Assembly: GCA_027494015.1 (NCBI GenBank)
Contig: JAOSJP010000034.1
Coordinates: 496,001-560,000 of the forward strand
Source of the DNA: Anaerolineae bacterium
GTDB lineage: Bacteria; Chloroflexota; Anaerolineae; Aggregatilineales; Aggregatilineaceae
DNA length: 64,000 bases
Reading direction: 5' to 3'
The notes under the pieces were generated by a model. That model had not been told where the DNA came from. It did no database searches and was given only the letters and a program-made list of their open reading frames with translations. A program made the translations under genes and the position numbers. Position 1 is the first letter of the stretch, and each line of letters starts with the position of its first letter. Below are positions 26,142 to 36,300 of the stretch, one piece after another.

Positions 26142-26648
26142 GGTCTGCTTCCCTGTGACTGTGCGCGGTCAGGCACGTCCCAAGTATGCCCCAAGTGGCC
26201 GGAAATGGCACATCGCCGCCCTGCACAGGGTGCATTCGGATTTGGGGGCGAAATACTTGAACCGCAGAAGTAAGCTCAGGTAAGGAATTGAAGAGGCGAG
26301 TTGCCATGCCCCGGTTTACCTCACCCCCGCTCGGCGCTGACGCGCCTCGCCGCCCCCTCTCCATGCATGGAGAGGGGGCACGCCGAGCGAAGCGAGGCTG
26401 GGGGTGAGGTAAACCGCCGGATTACGAAAGACTTTCCTGAGCTTGCTGAGACACAGGGGACGCGGAGAAGAACTAACACCATCTTTCCTCTGCGTCCTCT
26501 GCGCCTCTGCGGTGACGCCTGGCCCCAGAAGCCGACATGCGCCCTCCACGCGATCATGGGAACCATTCCGCGCCCGCCAGCGTCTATGGCATAGCACGGA
26601 AGAGAGTCCGCGCCACCCGGCGCTGAAGAGTATCGTGGAGAGAACACC
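26142..26648. other. 507-base intergenic region: Rep-A copy and a CTCTGCG-rich repeat
   Basis: Holds Rep-A copy 2 (26313-26416) and, at 26451-26513, a partly self-complementary stretch rich in CTCTGCGCC/GGCGCAGAG-type motifs. Nothing with coding character is seen. The region separates divergent transcription of the M28-like and VIT-vWA genes, so promoters for both should lie in it. Confidence 0.5.
26313..26416 (+). mobile_element. Rep-A copy 2, core palindrome only
   Basis: Opens GGTTTACCTCACCCCC and closes GGGGGTGAGGTAAACC, so even the flanks pair. The apex is CTCTCCATGCATGGAGAG, a perfect palindrome. Terminal inverted repeats typical of full copies are not recognisable here. Confidence 0.8.
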
Positions 26649-28823
26649 ATGAGACGCACCATGACATGCTTACTGCTGTTCGCATTGCTGACGGTCGGCA
26701 TCGGTCCGGCGCTGGCCGCTTTCGATGTCCCTGCTCAGGCGCGCCTGCCGTTCCTGCTCGACGAGGGTGTGATCATCGAATCGCACCGCGTCAGCGTGGA
26801 GATTGATAACCAGGTCGCCACGACGCGCATTGAGCAGGTCTTCTACAACGACAGCGCGCGTATCGCCGAGGGGACGTATGTCTTCCCGCTGCCCGCCGGC
26901 GCCGCCGTATCGGACCTGGTCATGTGGGTGGACGGCAAGCCGATTGAGGCGCGGATTCTCGACGCCGATGAAGCGCGCGCCATCTACGACGAGATCGTGC
27001 GCCGGATGCGCGACCCCGCTCTGCTCGAATACATCGGCGCGGGAGCCATCCAGGCCAGCGTGTTCCCCATCCAGCCCTTCTCTGAGGTCAAGATCGAGAT
27101 CGAGTACGGTCAGCTTCTGCCGGTCGAAGATGGGCTGGTGCGCTACGTGTACCCGCTGCGCACCGATCACCTGTCTCGCCGCCCTGTCGAGCGACTCAGC
27201 ATCAGCGTCAGCGTGCGCTCGAACGACCCGGTCAGCACCATCTACTCGCCCACCCACCCGGTCGCCATCTCGCGCGACGGGGAGTACCGCTTCCGCGCCG
27301 GCTACGAAGACAGCTACGTGCGTCCCGACGGTGATTTCAGCCTGTACTACGGGCTGGCCCGCGAGGAGATCAGCGCCAACCTGCTGAGCTATCGCGAGAG
27401 CGCCTACGAGGATGGCTTCTTCACCCTGCTGATCACGCCGCCGGTGAGCGCCGCAGCCGAGCGCATCGTCGCCAAGGATGTCATCATCGTGCTCGATCAG
27501 TCTGGCTCGATGCACGGCGAGAAGTGGGACCAGGCCCGCGAAGCCGTCAAGTTCGTGCTGAGCAACCTCAACCGCCGCGACCGCTTCAACCTGGTCGTGT
27601 TCAGCACCGGCTATCGCGTCTTCGCCGAGGACATGCAGCCGGTCAGCGTGGCGGCGGAGGCGAAGGAGTGGATCGCCGGGCTGGAGGCGCTGGGCGGCAC
27701 GGACATTGACGGCGCGCTGCGCGAAGCGATGCGCCTGGCCGACCGCGAGCGCCCCACGGTCGTGCTCTTCCTGACCGATGGCCTGGCGACCGAGGGCGAG
27801 ACCGACACGGCCCGGATTCTCGACAACGTAGAGAGGGCCGCCCCGCCCAACGTGCGCATCTTCACTTTCGGCGTGGGCGACGACGTGGACACCTTCCTGC
27901 TCGATCAGCTTTACCAGGCGTTTCGCGGCGCGGGCACCTATGTGCGCCCCGATCAGCGCATTGACGAGGAGGTGAGCAGCCTCTACAACAAGATCAGCGC
28001 GCCGGTGCTGGCCAACGTCACGCTCGAAGTGGATGGCGTGCGCGTCGAGGAGATGTTCCCCGCCGCGCCGCTGCCGGATCTGTTCGCCGGAACGCAGCTC
28101 ATCATCACCGGGCGCTATCGCGACGGCGGCCCGGCGACTGTGCGCCTGGCCGGAGAATTGGACGGCGAGCGCAGGGTCTACACCTACGAGGTCAGCTTCC
28201 GCGAGCGGGCCGGTGGCGAGGTGTTCATCCCTCGCCTGTGGGCGACGCGCAAGATCGGCGCGCTGCTCAACGCCATCCGTCTGCACGGCGAAGACCCCGA
28301 GCTGGTGGACAGCATCATCCGCCTGAGCATCCGCTACGGGATCATCACGCCGTACACGTCCTTCCTGATCACCGAAGACGACATCTTCACCCAGCAAGGG
28401 CGCGAGGAAGCGCAGATGCTCTTCGAGGCCGAGGCGGACGCGTCGTTCGCCGCGCCGTCGGGCGGGATGGCGGTAGACGCTGCAGAAGCCGCCGCGAACC
28501 TGGCCGGGGCCGAAGCCCCGGTCGCGGCCCCGACGATGACTTTCCGCGAAGGGGCAGACGCCCCCGGTGAAGCCGAGAAGTACGCCGCAGCCGGCGGCCA
28601 GCCCCTGCGCTACGTGGGCGACCGGACGTTCGTCTGGCGGGACGGCGTATGGGTGGACACGCTCTACGACGCCGACACGATGACCCCCCGTCAGGTCGCG
28701 TTCCTCAGCGATGCCTACTTCGCCCTGCTCGATCTCGACCCGCAGATCGGCGAGTTCCTGGCGCTGGGCGAGCGGGTGCTCTTCGTCTGGGAAGGGCAGG
28801 CTTACGAGATCGTGCCGGAGTAA
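26649..28823 (+). CDS. VIT and von Willebrand factor A domain protein
   Basis: A 724-residue secreted protein. Signal peptide residues 1-23 (ending GPALAA); VIT domain about 30-155 with EQVFYNDS and YVFPLPAGA; vWA domain about 275-455 with MIDAS motif DQSGS (D283, S285, S287) and the later FLTDG. The C-terminal 270 residues include a beta-sandwich-like segment and an Ala/Pro-rich linker. Homologues in inter-alpha-trypsin-inhibitor-like proteins bind metal ions and matrix ligands. No C-terminal anchor is seen. A strong terminator follows. Confidence 0.88.
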   Translation: MRRTMTCLLLFALLTVGIGPALAAFDVPAQARLPFLLDEGVIIESHRVSVEIDNQVATTRIEQVFYNDSARIAEGTYVFPLPAGAAVSDLVMWVDGKPIEARILDADEARAIYDEIVRRMRDPALLEYIGAGAIQASVFPIQPFSEVKIEIEYGQLLPVEDGLVRYVYPLRTDHLSRRPVERLSISVSVRSNDPVSTIYSPTHPVAISRDGEYRFRAGYEDSYVRPDGDFSLYYGLAREEISANLLSYRESAYEDGFFTLLITPPVSAAAERIVAKDVIIVLDQSGSMHGEKWDQAREAVKFVLSNLNRRDRFNLVVFSTGYRVFAEDMQPVSVAAEAKEWIAGLEALGGTDIDGALREAMRLADRERPTVVLFLTDGLATEGETDTARILDNVERAAPPNVRIFTFGVGDDVDTFLLDQLYQAFRGAGTYVRPDQRIDEEVSSLYNKISAPVLANVTLEVDGVRVEEMFPAAPLPDLFAGTQLIITGRYRDGGPATVRLAGELDGERRVYTYEVSFRERAGGEVFIPRLWATRKIGALLNAIRLHGEDPELVDSIIRLSIRYGIITPYTSFLITEDDIFTQQGREEAQMLFEAEADASFAAPSGGMAVDAAEAAANLAGAEAPVAAPTMTFREGADAPGEAEKYAAAGGQPLRYVGDRTFVWRDGVWVDTLYDADTMTPRQVAFLSDAYFALLDLDPQIGEFLALGERVLFVWEGQAYEIVPE

Positions 28824-28857
28824 GCGGCCAGCATTCCCATATCACCGTCTCGACTTT

Positions 28858-28892
28858 CCCGGCTGCCTCACCGCTCAGGCAGCCGGGTTTGT
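28858..28892 (+). terminator. Intrinsic terminator after the VIT-vWA gene
   Basis: CCCGGCTGCCT at 28858-28868 pairs perfectly with AGGCAGCCGGG at 28877-28887 around an eight-base loop, followed by TTTGTT. Confidence 0.75.
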
Positions 28893-28960
28893 TGGGTGTA
28901 TACGAGATCTGCCGGTAGGGGCGCTGCTCTGTGTTACCCGCTGCTCTGCTGCGCCGCCCT

Positions 28961-29309
28961 TTACCTCACCCCCGCGCGGCCCACTAACGCGGGCCTCGCC
29001 GCCCCCTCTCCAACGTGGAGGGACGGGCCTATTAGACAGTGTTGATTTAGCGTAACGACGAGCGATCACAATCACCGGAAGAAACGGGCGGCTTGAAGAA
29101 GAAGCCCGGATGCCTGGCAGGGCCTGTAGGGGCGGGTTTACAAACCCGCCCCTACAACCGGTTCCCCGAAGTCGGCTTCTTGGTTCGTTTCTTCCCTTGC
29201 ATTGTTCTTCCGTAACCTGTAATTAATCGTCAATGCAACCTTATTTGCCCGTCCCTCCAACGTGGAGAGGGGCGAGCCGGGCGCAGCGAGGCCAGGGGGT
29301 GAGGTCAAT
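28961..29309 (+). mobile_element. Rep-A copy 3, split by a Rep-C insertion
   Basis: Left half 28961-29019 and right half 29256-29309 join into one Rep-A palindromic core (ACCTCACCCCC ... GGGGGTGAGGT). The break is exactly at the hairpin apex. Terminal inverted repeats of Rep-A are decayed. Confidence 0.85.
29020..29255 (+). mobile_element. Rep-C copy 1 (236 bp) with 11-bp target duplication
   Basis: Ends GGGACGGGC (29020-29028) and GCCCGTCCC (29247-29255) are perfect inverted repeats. It is flanked by identical direct repeats TCCAACGTGGA at 29009-29019 and 29256-29266. Internally it has the hairpin TGTAGGGGCGGGTTT with its complement near 29125-29155. No coding capacity, so it is a non-autonomous MITE-like element. 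Confidence 0.88.
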
Positions 29310-29342
29310 GCTGCCGCGCTTGTGGTGTGAAAGAAGCGGGGC

Positions 29343-29348
29343 TACAAT
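29343..29348 (+). promoter_or_regulatory. -10 element for the lipoprotein gene
   Basis: TACAAT, 36 bases upstream of the lipoprotein ATG. The -35 box is not clear. Confidence 0.4.
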
Positions 29349-29384
29349 GCGCGCAGGTGTATTGGGGGCTGCGAGGAGCGGACG

Positions 29385-30182
29385 ATGCGACGAGGATGGC
29401 TGCTGCTGGCGCTGGTGGTGCTGCTGTTGGCGGCGTGCGGCGACAATGACAAGGACGGCGATGGCTCCCAGCTTGGCCTGTTCGACTGGAGTCGCGATCC
29501 AGAGTCCATCGTCGTCCGCCTGGACAACCGCCCCACTGAAGAGAGTCCGGCCTCCCTGCTCAACAGCATTCCACCGTGCACGCTGTGGGGCGATGGCCGC
29601 GTCGTGTGGAGCACAGTGGGCGAGTACGGCGCAGAAGATATTCTGGAAGCGCGCGTGACCGATGATGCGGTCATTCGCGCCTTTCTGGAAGACATCATCG
29701 GGCGCGGCTTCTACGAATGGGAGGACGAGCTGATCCCGTCCAGCGAAGGCAGCCCGGTGATCGAGAGCATCACCGTGTCGCTCTACGACGAGACGCGCAC
29801 CGTCCGCCGCTATAGTTCCTGGCCGCAGAACAGCTACAACCAGATTCTGGAACGCTGCGGGCAGTTGAGCAACACGCCGGTGCGCGCGCTGCCGGCGGCG
29901 GGCTGGGTGAGCGCCTACGAAATCCCGCGCGACCCATCCGCTCCGTCCTGGTTGTGGCCGCCCGACGCCCCTTTCACGCTGCGCGAGCTGGCAGCGAGCC
30001 AGGAAGAGCGCTGGCTGGAGCACCAGTTGGCCAGCGAAATCTGGCTGAGCGCGCGCGAGCGCCAGGGCAATATCCAGGTCGTGGAGCGCACCGGAGCCGC
30101 GTACCAGGTGGCGATTGTTGTCCCCGGCTACTCGCGTGACGCAGTGGCCGCTCCTGTCGAAGCAGCCAGTTCCAGCCCGTGA
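29385..30182 (+). CDS. Lipoprotein of unknown function
   Basis: A 265-residue protein with a clear lipoprotein signal: basic start, hydrophobic core and lipobox LLAAC with Cys18. The mature part begins with an acidic stretch (GDNDKDGDGS) and has a two-part globular body with a single WGDGRVVW motif and two Cys near 67 and 164. No family recognised. It has its own TACAAT promoter element and a downstream terminator, so it is probably a single-gene unit. Confidence 0.82.
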   Translation: MRRGWLLLALVVLLLAACGDNDKDGDGSQLGLFDWSRDPESIVVRLDNRPTEESPASLLNSIPPCTLWGDGRVVWSTVGEYGAEDILEARVTDDAVIRAFLEDIIGRGFYEWEDELIPSSEGSPVIESITVSLYDETRTVRRYSSWPQNSYNQILERCGQLSNTPVRALPAAGWVSAYEIPRDPSAPSWLWPPDAPFTLRELAASQEERWLEHQLASEIWLSARERQGNIQVVERTGAAYQVAIVVPGYSRDAVAAPVEAASSSP

Positions 30183-30216
30183 CTTCGCGCAGCAGGGTCG
30201 TGTGCGTGCGCGGAGC

Positions 30217-30250
30217 CAGAGCGCCATTGCGGCGCTCTGTTGTTGCTTTC
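30217..30250 (+). terminator. Intrinsic terminator after the lipoprotein gene
   Basis: CAGAGCGCC at 30217-30225 pairs with GGCGCTCTG at 30231-30239 around a five-base loop, then TTGTTGCTTTCT. Confidence 0.7.
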
Positions 30251-30302
30251 TGTCAGGGAATCGGCTGCCAGCCGCCATTTGTGAGCGCCTGCGACGGTGG
30301 CG

Positions 30303-30308
30303 TACAAT
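30303..30308 (+). promoter_or_regulatory. -10 element for proline dehydrogenase
   Basis: TACAAT, 43 bases upstream of the preferred ATG at 30352. Confidence 0.4.
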
Positions 30309-30351
30309 AAGGGACAGTGACGGGTAAATACTTGAGCAAAGGACTTTGACA

Positions 30352-31278
30352 ATGCTTCGCTCTGCTCTCCTCTACCTCTCTCGGGCTAACTGGGCCAAAT
30401 CCCTCATCACCCACTTCGGCCCGGCGCGCCGCACCGCCGAGCGTTTTGTCGCCGGGGAAACACTGCCCGAAGCCATCCAGGCCGCCCGCCGCCTGAACGA
30501 CGACGGGCTGGAAGTCGCGCTCGATCATCTCGGCGAGAGCGTGACCGACGAACAGGGTGCTGCCCAGGCAGCGCAAGCCTATCTCGACTTGCTGGACGCC
30601 GTCGCCAACAGCGGCGTGCGCGCGACCGCGTCGCTCAAGCTGACACAGCTTGGTCTCGACGTCAGCGAGCAGTTGTGCCTGGACAACATGCGCCGCATCC
30701 TGGAGCGCGCCAAAGCAGCCAACAACCACATCACCATTGACATGGAAAGCTCCGACTATACAGACAGCACGCTGCGCGTCTTCCGGGCGCTGCGCCAGGA
30801 CTTCGACAACGTGGGCACGGTTATCCAGGCGTACCTGTTCCGCAGCGAGGATGACATGCGCGCCCTTGCGGCGGAAGGGGCGTTCGTCCGGCTGTGCAAG
30901 GGCGCGTACAAAGAGCCGCCCGACCGCGCCTTCCCCAAGAAAGCCGCAGCAGACGCGAGCTTCGTGCGCCTGACCGAGTTATTCCTGAGCGAGGAGGCGC
31001 GCGCTGCGGGCGCTTTCCTGGCGATTGCCACCCACGACGAAAAGATGATCGCCGCCGCCAAAGCGTACATCCGCGCCCACGACGTGCCCTATAACAGCTT
31101 CGAGTTCCAGATGCTCTACGGCATCCGGCCCAGCCTGCAGACCCAGCTTCGCGATGACGGCTTCACGGTGCGCGTGTATTCAGGCTACGGGACGGAGTGG
31201 TATCCTTATTTCATGCGCCGCCTGGCCGAGCGCCCGGCCAACGTGTGGTTCATCGCCAGCAACTTCTTCCGCCGCTGA
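30352..31278 (+). CDS. Proline dehydrogenase (monofunctional)
   Basis: A 308-residue FAD-dependent enzyme oxidising proline to pyrroline-5-carboxylate. Family marks: ASLKLTQLGLD, ITIDMESSDYTD, VIQAYLFRSEDD, VRLCKGAYKEP, AIATHDEKMI, FEFQMLYGIRP and the C-terminal Y-x-x-R-R substrate motif (YPYFMRRLAERP). AAAGGA lies eight bases before the ATG; a TTG six bases earlier is a weaker option. No pyrroline-5-carboxylate dehydrogenase gene is in the window. Confidence 0.92.
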   Translation: MLRSALLYLSRANWAKSLITHFGPARRTAERFVAGETLPEAIQAARRLNDDGLEVALDHLGESVTDEQGAAQAAQAYLDLLDAVANSGVRATASLKLTQLGLDVSEQLCLDNMRRILERAKAANNHITIDMESSDYTDSTLRVFRALRQDFDNVGTVIQAYLFRSEDDMRALAAEGAFVRLCKGAYKEPPDRAFPKKAAADASFVRLTELFLSEEARAAGAFLAIATHDEKMIAAAKAYIRAHDVPYNSFEFQMLYGIRPSLQTQLRDDGFTVRVYSGYGTEWYPYFMRRLAERPANVWFIASNFFRR

Positions 31279-31308
31279 CCCCGGCCCAGCCTTCACAGGG
31301 AGTCGCAC

Positions 31309-31878
31309 GTGCCGTTTGAGATCGAGAGCGAGCACTTTGCTGCTGTGAAAGTCATTGTCCCCGGTGTGTTCAGAGACCACCGGGGCTATTTCATGGAAGC
31401 CTATCGTCGGGATGCCTTCGCCGCGCTGGGCATCCCCGACGAGTTCGTGCAGGACAACCAGTCGTATTCCGTGAGAGGCGTCGTGCGCGGCTTGCACTTT
31501 CAGTGGGCCGCGCCGATGGCCAAGCTGATGCGCGTGACGCTGGGCCGCGCTTTTCTGGTGGCGGTGGATATTCGCCAGGGATCGCCGACGCTCGGCCAGT
31601 GGTTTGGCGTCGAGGCGTCGGCGGACGATCAGCGCCAGGTGTGGGCACCGGCGGGCTTCGCGCGCGGGTTCTGCGCGCTGTCCGACGTGGCCGTCGTCTA
31701 CTACAAGTGCACGGCGCTCTACAACCCGGCGGCGGAGAGCGGCATTCGCTGGAACGACCCCGCCATCGGCATCACCTGGCCGGTGAGTGATCCCATCCTG
31801 TCGGAGAAGGACGCCCACGCGCAGCTTCTGGCCGAGTGGCTGGCCCGGCCAGAGGCAGCCAGCTTCGTCTACCCATAG
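31309..31878 (+). CDS. rfbC: dTDP-4-dehydrorhamnose 3,5-epimerase (RmlC-like)
   Basis: A 189-residue cupin epimerase of nucleotide-sugar metabolism. Start GTG follows GGGAGT. Catalytic His63 in RGLHFQ and Tyr138 in ALYNP are present, together with FRDHRGYFMEAY and GFARGFCAL. No other rml genes are nearby; it follows proline dehydrogenase by 30 bases, probably by chance co-orientation. Closely related sugar epimerases share these motifs, so the exact nucleotide sugar is uncertain. Confidence 0.87.
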   Translation: MPFEIESEHFAAVKVIVPGVFRDHRGYFMEAYRRDAFAALGIPDEFVQDNQSYSVRGVVRGLHFQWAAPMAKLMRVTLGRAFLVAVDIRQGSPTLGQWFGVEASADDQRQVWAPAGFARGFCALSDVAVVYYKCTALYNPAAESGIRWNDPAIGITWPVSDPILSEKDAHAQLLAEWLARPEAASFVYP

Positions 31879-31905
31879 CGGGGCGGCGAGTGGAGAGCGC
31901 AGAGA

Positions 31906-31952
31906 TGCTCAAAGGGCGCGAGGCCCGCGCCAGCGGGCCGAGCGGGGATGAG
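31906..31952 (-). repeat. Rep-A half-copy fragment
   Basis: GCGAGGCCCGCGCC ... CCGAGCGGGGATGAGG resembles one arm of the Rep-A core with several mismatches. Only one arm is present. Confidence 0.4.
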
Positions 31953-32053
31953 GCTCGCAGGGACGTATGGCGATATGCCCCTGCGAGCGAGTACCCCCCT
32001 GCCCTATACTGATAACCCCTACTGAAGACTGACTACTGACAATTGATCGCTGG

Positions 32054-33043
32054 CTACTGCTGCGCCATCAGCAGCTTCATATACTGGGCGCGCTCAAAGC
32101 CGAACGGGTCGGGGATGTTCTGCTGGCTCAGCTTGCCCCGGAACTCGTCCAGTGACCGGTAGTCCTTCGCCTCCATCCAGCTTTGGATCGCCAGCAGCAT
32201 GGTTGAGAGGTACGGCAGGCCATTTTCCAGCAGGCAGGAAGCCATCTGCACCGCCGAAGCACCCGCCAGGATGGCCTTGACGACATCGCGCCCGCTGTGC
32301 ACGCCCGTGTTCAGCGCCAGGTCCATCCGCGTGCGCCCGTAGAGCAAAGCCACCCAGCGCAGCGGGACTATCATCTCGCGCGGCGCGCTGAGCACCATGT
32401 CATTGACGAGCGCTTCGCCGTCCACGTCAATGTCCGGCTGGAGGAAACGGTTGAACAGCACGACCGCTTTCGCGCCGCGCTTTTCCAGCTCGCGCACGAC
32501 ATTGGGCGTCGAGGTGTAGTAGGGGCTGAGCTTGACAGCAATCGGGATCGAGACGGTCTGGACGACACTCTCCACAATGTCGAAGAGCTTCTGCTCAAGC
32601 GCGCTGCCGGGCACATCAGGGTCGGTCGCCACAACGTAGTAGTTGATCTCCAGGCCGGCCACGCCGGTTTCCTCAAGCTGCCTGGCGTAGCTGGTCCACG
32701 AGCCGGGAGAAACGGCGTTCAGGCTGGCGAAGATCGGCATCGAGACCGCCCGGCGCGTCTTTTCCACCCACATCAGATGCTCGCGCGGGCCGCCCGACTC
32801 GATAGGCGGGTAGAACGCCGACTGAATCTCCGGCGAGATGTAGGCAGCGCGCTCCATGAAGTCGGCCATGGTCATCTCGTCGTGCTGGATTTGCTCTTCA
32901 AACAGCGAGCGAATGATCAGGGCACCGGCCCCGACTTCCTCCACTCTCTTCACCTTGTCCACATAATTCGAGATCGAGCTGGCAGCCACAATAAGGGGAT
33001 TTTTCAGGGTCACGCCCATGTAGGTAGTCGTCAGGTCGGCCAT
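32054..33043 (-). CDS. Dihydroorotate dehydrogenase-like flavoprotein
   Basis: A 329-residue TIM-barrel FMN protein related to PyrD/PreA. It starts at ATG 33043 with AAGGAGC upstream. Visible features: KNPLIVAASSISNYVDKV, substrate-side AVSPGSW, IAVKLSPYY (conserved Lys), and the phosphate-binding NTGVHSGRDVVKAILAGASAVQM. It lacks the long insertion of true PyrD. Such proteins are often annotated beside PFOR genes; here PFOR is on the same strand beyond the alpha-2-macroglobulin gene. A redox role with ferredoxin is inference. Confidence 0.82.
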   Translation of the reverse strand: MADLTTTYMGVTLKNPLIVAASSISNYVDKVKRVEEVGAGALIIRSLFEEQIQHDEMTMADFMERAAYISPEIQSAFYPPIESGGPREHLMWVEKTRRAVSMPIFASLNAVSPGSWTSYARQLEETGVAGLEINYYVVATDPDVPGSALEQKLFDIVESVVQTVSIPIAVKLSPYYTSTPNVVRELEKRGAKAVVLFNRFLQPDIDVDGEALVNDMVLSAPREMIVPLRWVALLYGRTRMDLALNTGVHSGRDVVKAILAGASAVQMASCLLENGLPYLSTMLLAIQSWMEAKDYRSLDEFRGKLSQQNIPDPFGFERAQYMKLLMAQQ

Positions 33044-33237
33044 CTTTGCTCCTTCGGCACTCTCCATACCGCTTATGCAGTAACTATACCCGGTTCGTAG
33101 GGTGCTCAGCAGTGACAAATACTAGAGCCTGCGAGTGACGATAGGCACCACTTGGGCGACGACCGCCCCACGCAGCCGGGCGCAGCGGGCCAGCGCCTCG
33201 GCAACACCAGCCCTCTATCTTCTGTGGCGAATCCCCC

Positions 33238-33243
33238 TATAAT
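33238..33243 (+). promoter_or_regulatory. -10 element upstream of the alpha-2-macroglobulin gene
   Basis: Perfect TATAAT, 93 bases before the preferred start. The -35 region (about 33215-33220) is poor. Confidence 0.45.
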
Positions 33244-33336
33244 GGCAGGTGTTGGGCAGCGCGCTTCGCCCGCTGGAACTCCGCGCGACTGTTGAGCGTC
33301 CTAAGAGTGTATGGACTTGAGCGAAGGAGTGTGACC

Positions 33337-36300
33337 GTGAACGAGATTCTTGCGTGGGGAACGCGAATCGGCGTTGCGGCCCTGGCTGCAATGCTGCTCG
33401 CCGCGACGACACAGTCGCTGGCCCAGGAGGGCGCGGAGCCGCTGCCGCCGCAGGTGATCGCGGTGCAGCCCTATCCGGGCGAAGAAGTGCTGGCCGACCA
33501 GCCGGTGACGCTGGTCTTTGACCAGGCGATGGACGCGGCCAGCGTTGAGGCGGCCTGGCAGATACAGCCTGCCGCATCGCTGGAGTTCACGTGGGCGGAC
33601 GCGCGCACCTTGCGCGCCATCCCCGCTGGCGGCTGGCAGCGCGCCACGCGCTACGCCGTCACTCTGGGGGCGAGCGCGCAGTCGGCGGGCGGGGTGGCGC
33701 TCGCCGAGCCGCACGAGTTCTTCGTGCAGACCATCGGGCGGCTGGAAGTGGCTGCGGTGATCCCGGCGGACGGCGCAGAAGGCGTGGCCGCCGACGCGAC
33801 GATCACCGTCTCCTTCAACCGTCCGGTCGTGCCGCTGGTCTCCACCGGCGAGCTGGAGGGGCTGCCCGATCCGCTGCAATTCGCGCCAGCGGTTGAAGGG
33901 CGAGGCGAATGGATCAACACGTCCATCTACCAGTTCACCCCGGCCAAGCCGCTGACCGGCGGCACGACCTACACTGCCCGCGTCGCGGCGGGGCTGGCTG
34001 ACGTGCTCGGCGCGACGCTCGACCAGACCTATGCCTGGCAGTTCAGGACGCTGGCCCCCGAAGTCCTCAACGTCTCGCCCTACTCCAACCAGAGCAACGT
34101 GCGGCTGGAAACGCCGGTGAGCATCGAGTTCAGCCAGCCGATGGATCGCGCCAGCACAGAAGCGGCATTCGCCCTGCTCTTCAGCGGCGAGCGCGTGGCG
34201 GGCAAATTCACCTGGTCGGACGACAGCCGCCGCCTGACCTTCCAGCCGGACGCGCTGCTGCGCCTGGAAGCCAGCTACCTGATCACCCTCGCGCCCACCG
34301 CGCGGGGCATCAGTGGCGAGGCCACGCTCAGGGAAGGGTTGTCCTACGCTTTCAGCACCGTGCCCGCGCCGGGCATCGCCTACACTGACCCGTCCAACGG
34401 CGAGCGCGCTGTCTACCCCGGCGGCGGGGTGAGCATCGTCTTCAAATCGCCGATGAACACCGAGACCTTCGCCGACAAGGTGGAGATCGTCAGCCCGGAG
34501 GGTGTGATCTGGAAGCCTGTAGTCGGCGGCGACCAGTCGCTCTACCTGGACTTCGCCACACAGCAGGAGACGACCTACACCATCCGCTTCAAGCGCGGCG
34601 CGCAGGACGTGTACGGCAACACCATCGAGACGGATTACACGTTCAGCTTCGTCACCGGCGTCATTGACCCCTGGGCCGCGCTGCCCACCTACGAGCGCTT
34701 CATGCTCACCAGCGCCTACCGCGACGACACGCGCATCGCCATGCGCGTCGCCGCCAAGCCGGCCGTGCGCTTCTGGCTGCACACCCTTGACACGGCACAG
34801 ATCGGCACGGCCATGCGCGCCTACTACGAGGACATTGACCGTCTGGCCCGCCGCAGTCCCCTATTGCGTGAGTGGACGCAGACGCTCGACGCCGGCCCGG
34901 CGCTCTACGGCGTGGATGAGGTGCTGCTTGCCTCCGAGCAAGGCGGCAAGCTGGCCCCTGGTGTCTACCTGCTGCGCGCGCAAGGCCCGCGCGTCCGCGA
35001 GCCAGAGACGATGGCGCTGGGCGTAGTCACGGCCAGCCTGACCGTCAAGCGCAGCCCGGACGAGATGCTGATCTGGGTGACCGACATCCAGAGCGCCGAG
35101 CCGGTCGCCGGCGTCGCCGTGCGCCTCTATGACGGGGACGGCAGGCAGATCGTCGGCGGCGAGACCGGGGCCGATGGCGTCGTGCGCCTGCCGGTAGACC
35201 TGTACCCCAGCCGCGATACGTTCGTCTACGCGGTGGCTGAGGGCGCGGACACTTACGGCGTGTGGATGTCGTGGAACGAGAACGAGCTGCCCGAAACCGC
35301 CGGGTACCTCTACACGGACCGCCCGATCTATCGTCCCGGCGAGACGGTGTATTTCCGGGGTGCGGTGCGCGACCGCCAGGATATGACCTACAGCGTGCCC
35401 TCTGCCAGGAGCGTGCATGTCTCCATTGACGTGAACTGGGGCGGGCAGATGCTCTTCGAGGGCGAGCTGCCGCTGACGGAGTTCGGCACCTTCAACGGCG
35501 AGATCGCCCTGCCCGATGACGTGCAGCTTGGTCAGGCGAACATCAACGTCCAGATGAGCGGTCGCTACGCCGCCCAGGTGTCGTTCAGCATCGCCGAGTT
35601 CCGCGTGCCAGAGTACAAAGTCGAGGTGACGCCGGACTACGACCAGATCGCCCAGGGCGATCCGCTCAAGGCAGCGGTCGCCGCCTCGTACTACTTCGGC
35701 GGGGCGGTGAGCGGCGCGCCCATGTCGTGGAACGCGGTCGGCGACGCGGCATGGTTCAGCTACGCCGGGCCGGGCCGCTACTCGTTCAGCGACGAGACGC
35801 AGGACACCTTCAGTTGGGTGACGCTGGGGAGCGGCGAAGCGACCACTGACGCCAACGGCCAGGTGATCGTCTCCCTGCCGGACACGCGCGCCCCCTCGCG
35901 CCGCCCCATGACGATCAGCATCGAGGGCCAGGTGTGGGACGAGAGCGGGCAGGTGATCAGCGGGCGGACGTCCGTGCTGGCCCACCCCGCCAACGTCTAT
36001 GTGGGGCTGCGCACCGACCGCTACTTCGGGCGCGAGGGCCAGCCGCTGAACATTGACCTGATCGCCGTCACGCCAGAGAGCCGGCCCATCCCCGGCCAGA
36101 AGATAGACGTGAAGGTCGTGGAGATTCGCTGGGAGCGCGTGCCGGTTGAGGGCCAGTTCGGGCAATACAACTGGCAGCGCCAGGAGATCGAGGTCGAGAG
36201 CGGACAGGTGATCGCAGCGGATGACGGCACGGCGCGCTACACGTTCACGCCGTCGGGGGCCGGCATCTTCCGCGTGCAGGCGCTTGCCCGCGACGCTTAC

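Noticed and set aside
26451..26513. CTCTGCGCC-rich stretch as a separate mobile repeat family
   Set aside because: Only one copy in the window and weak self-complementarity, so a family cannot be supported from this sequence alone.
26670..28397. 575-codon open frame on the minus strand opposite the VIT-vWA gene
   Set aside because: Composition is Arg/His/Ala/Val-rich with no domain pattern; it is an antisense shadow of a strongly supported gene in GC-rich DNA.
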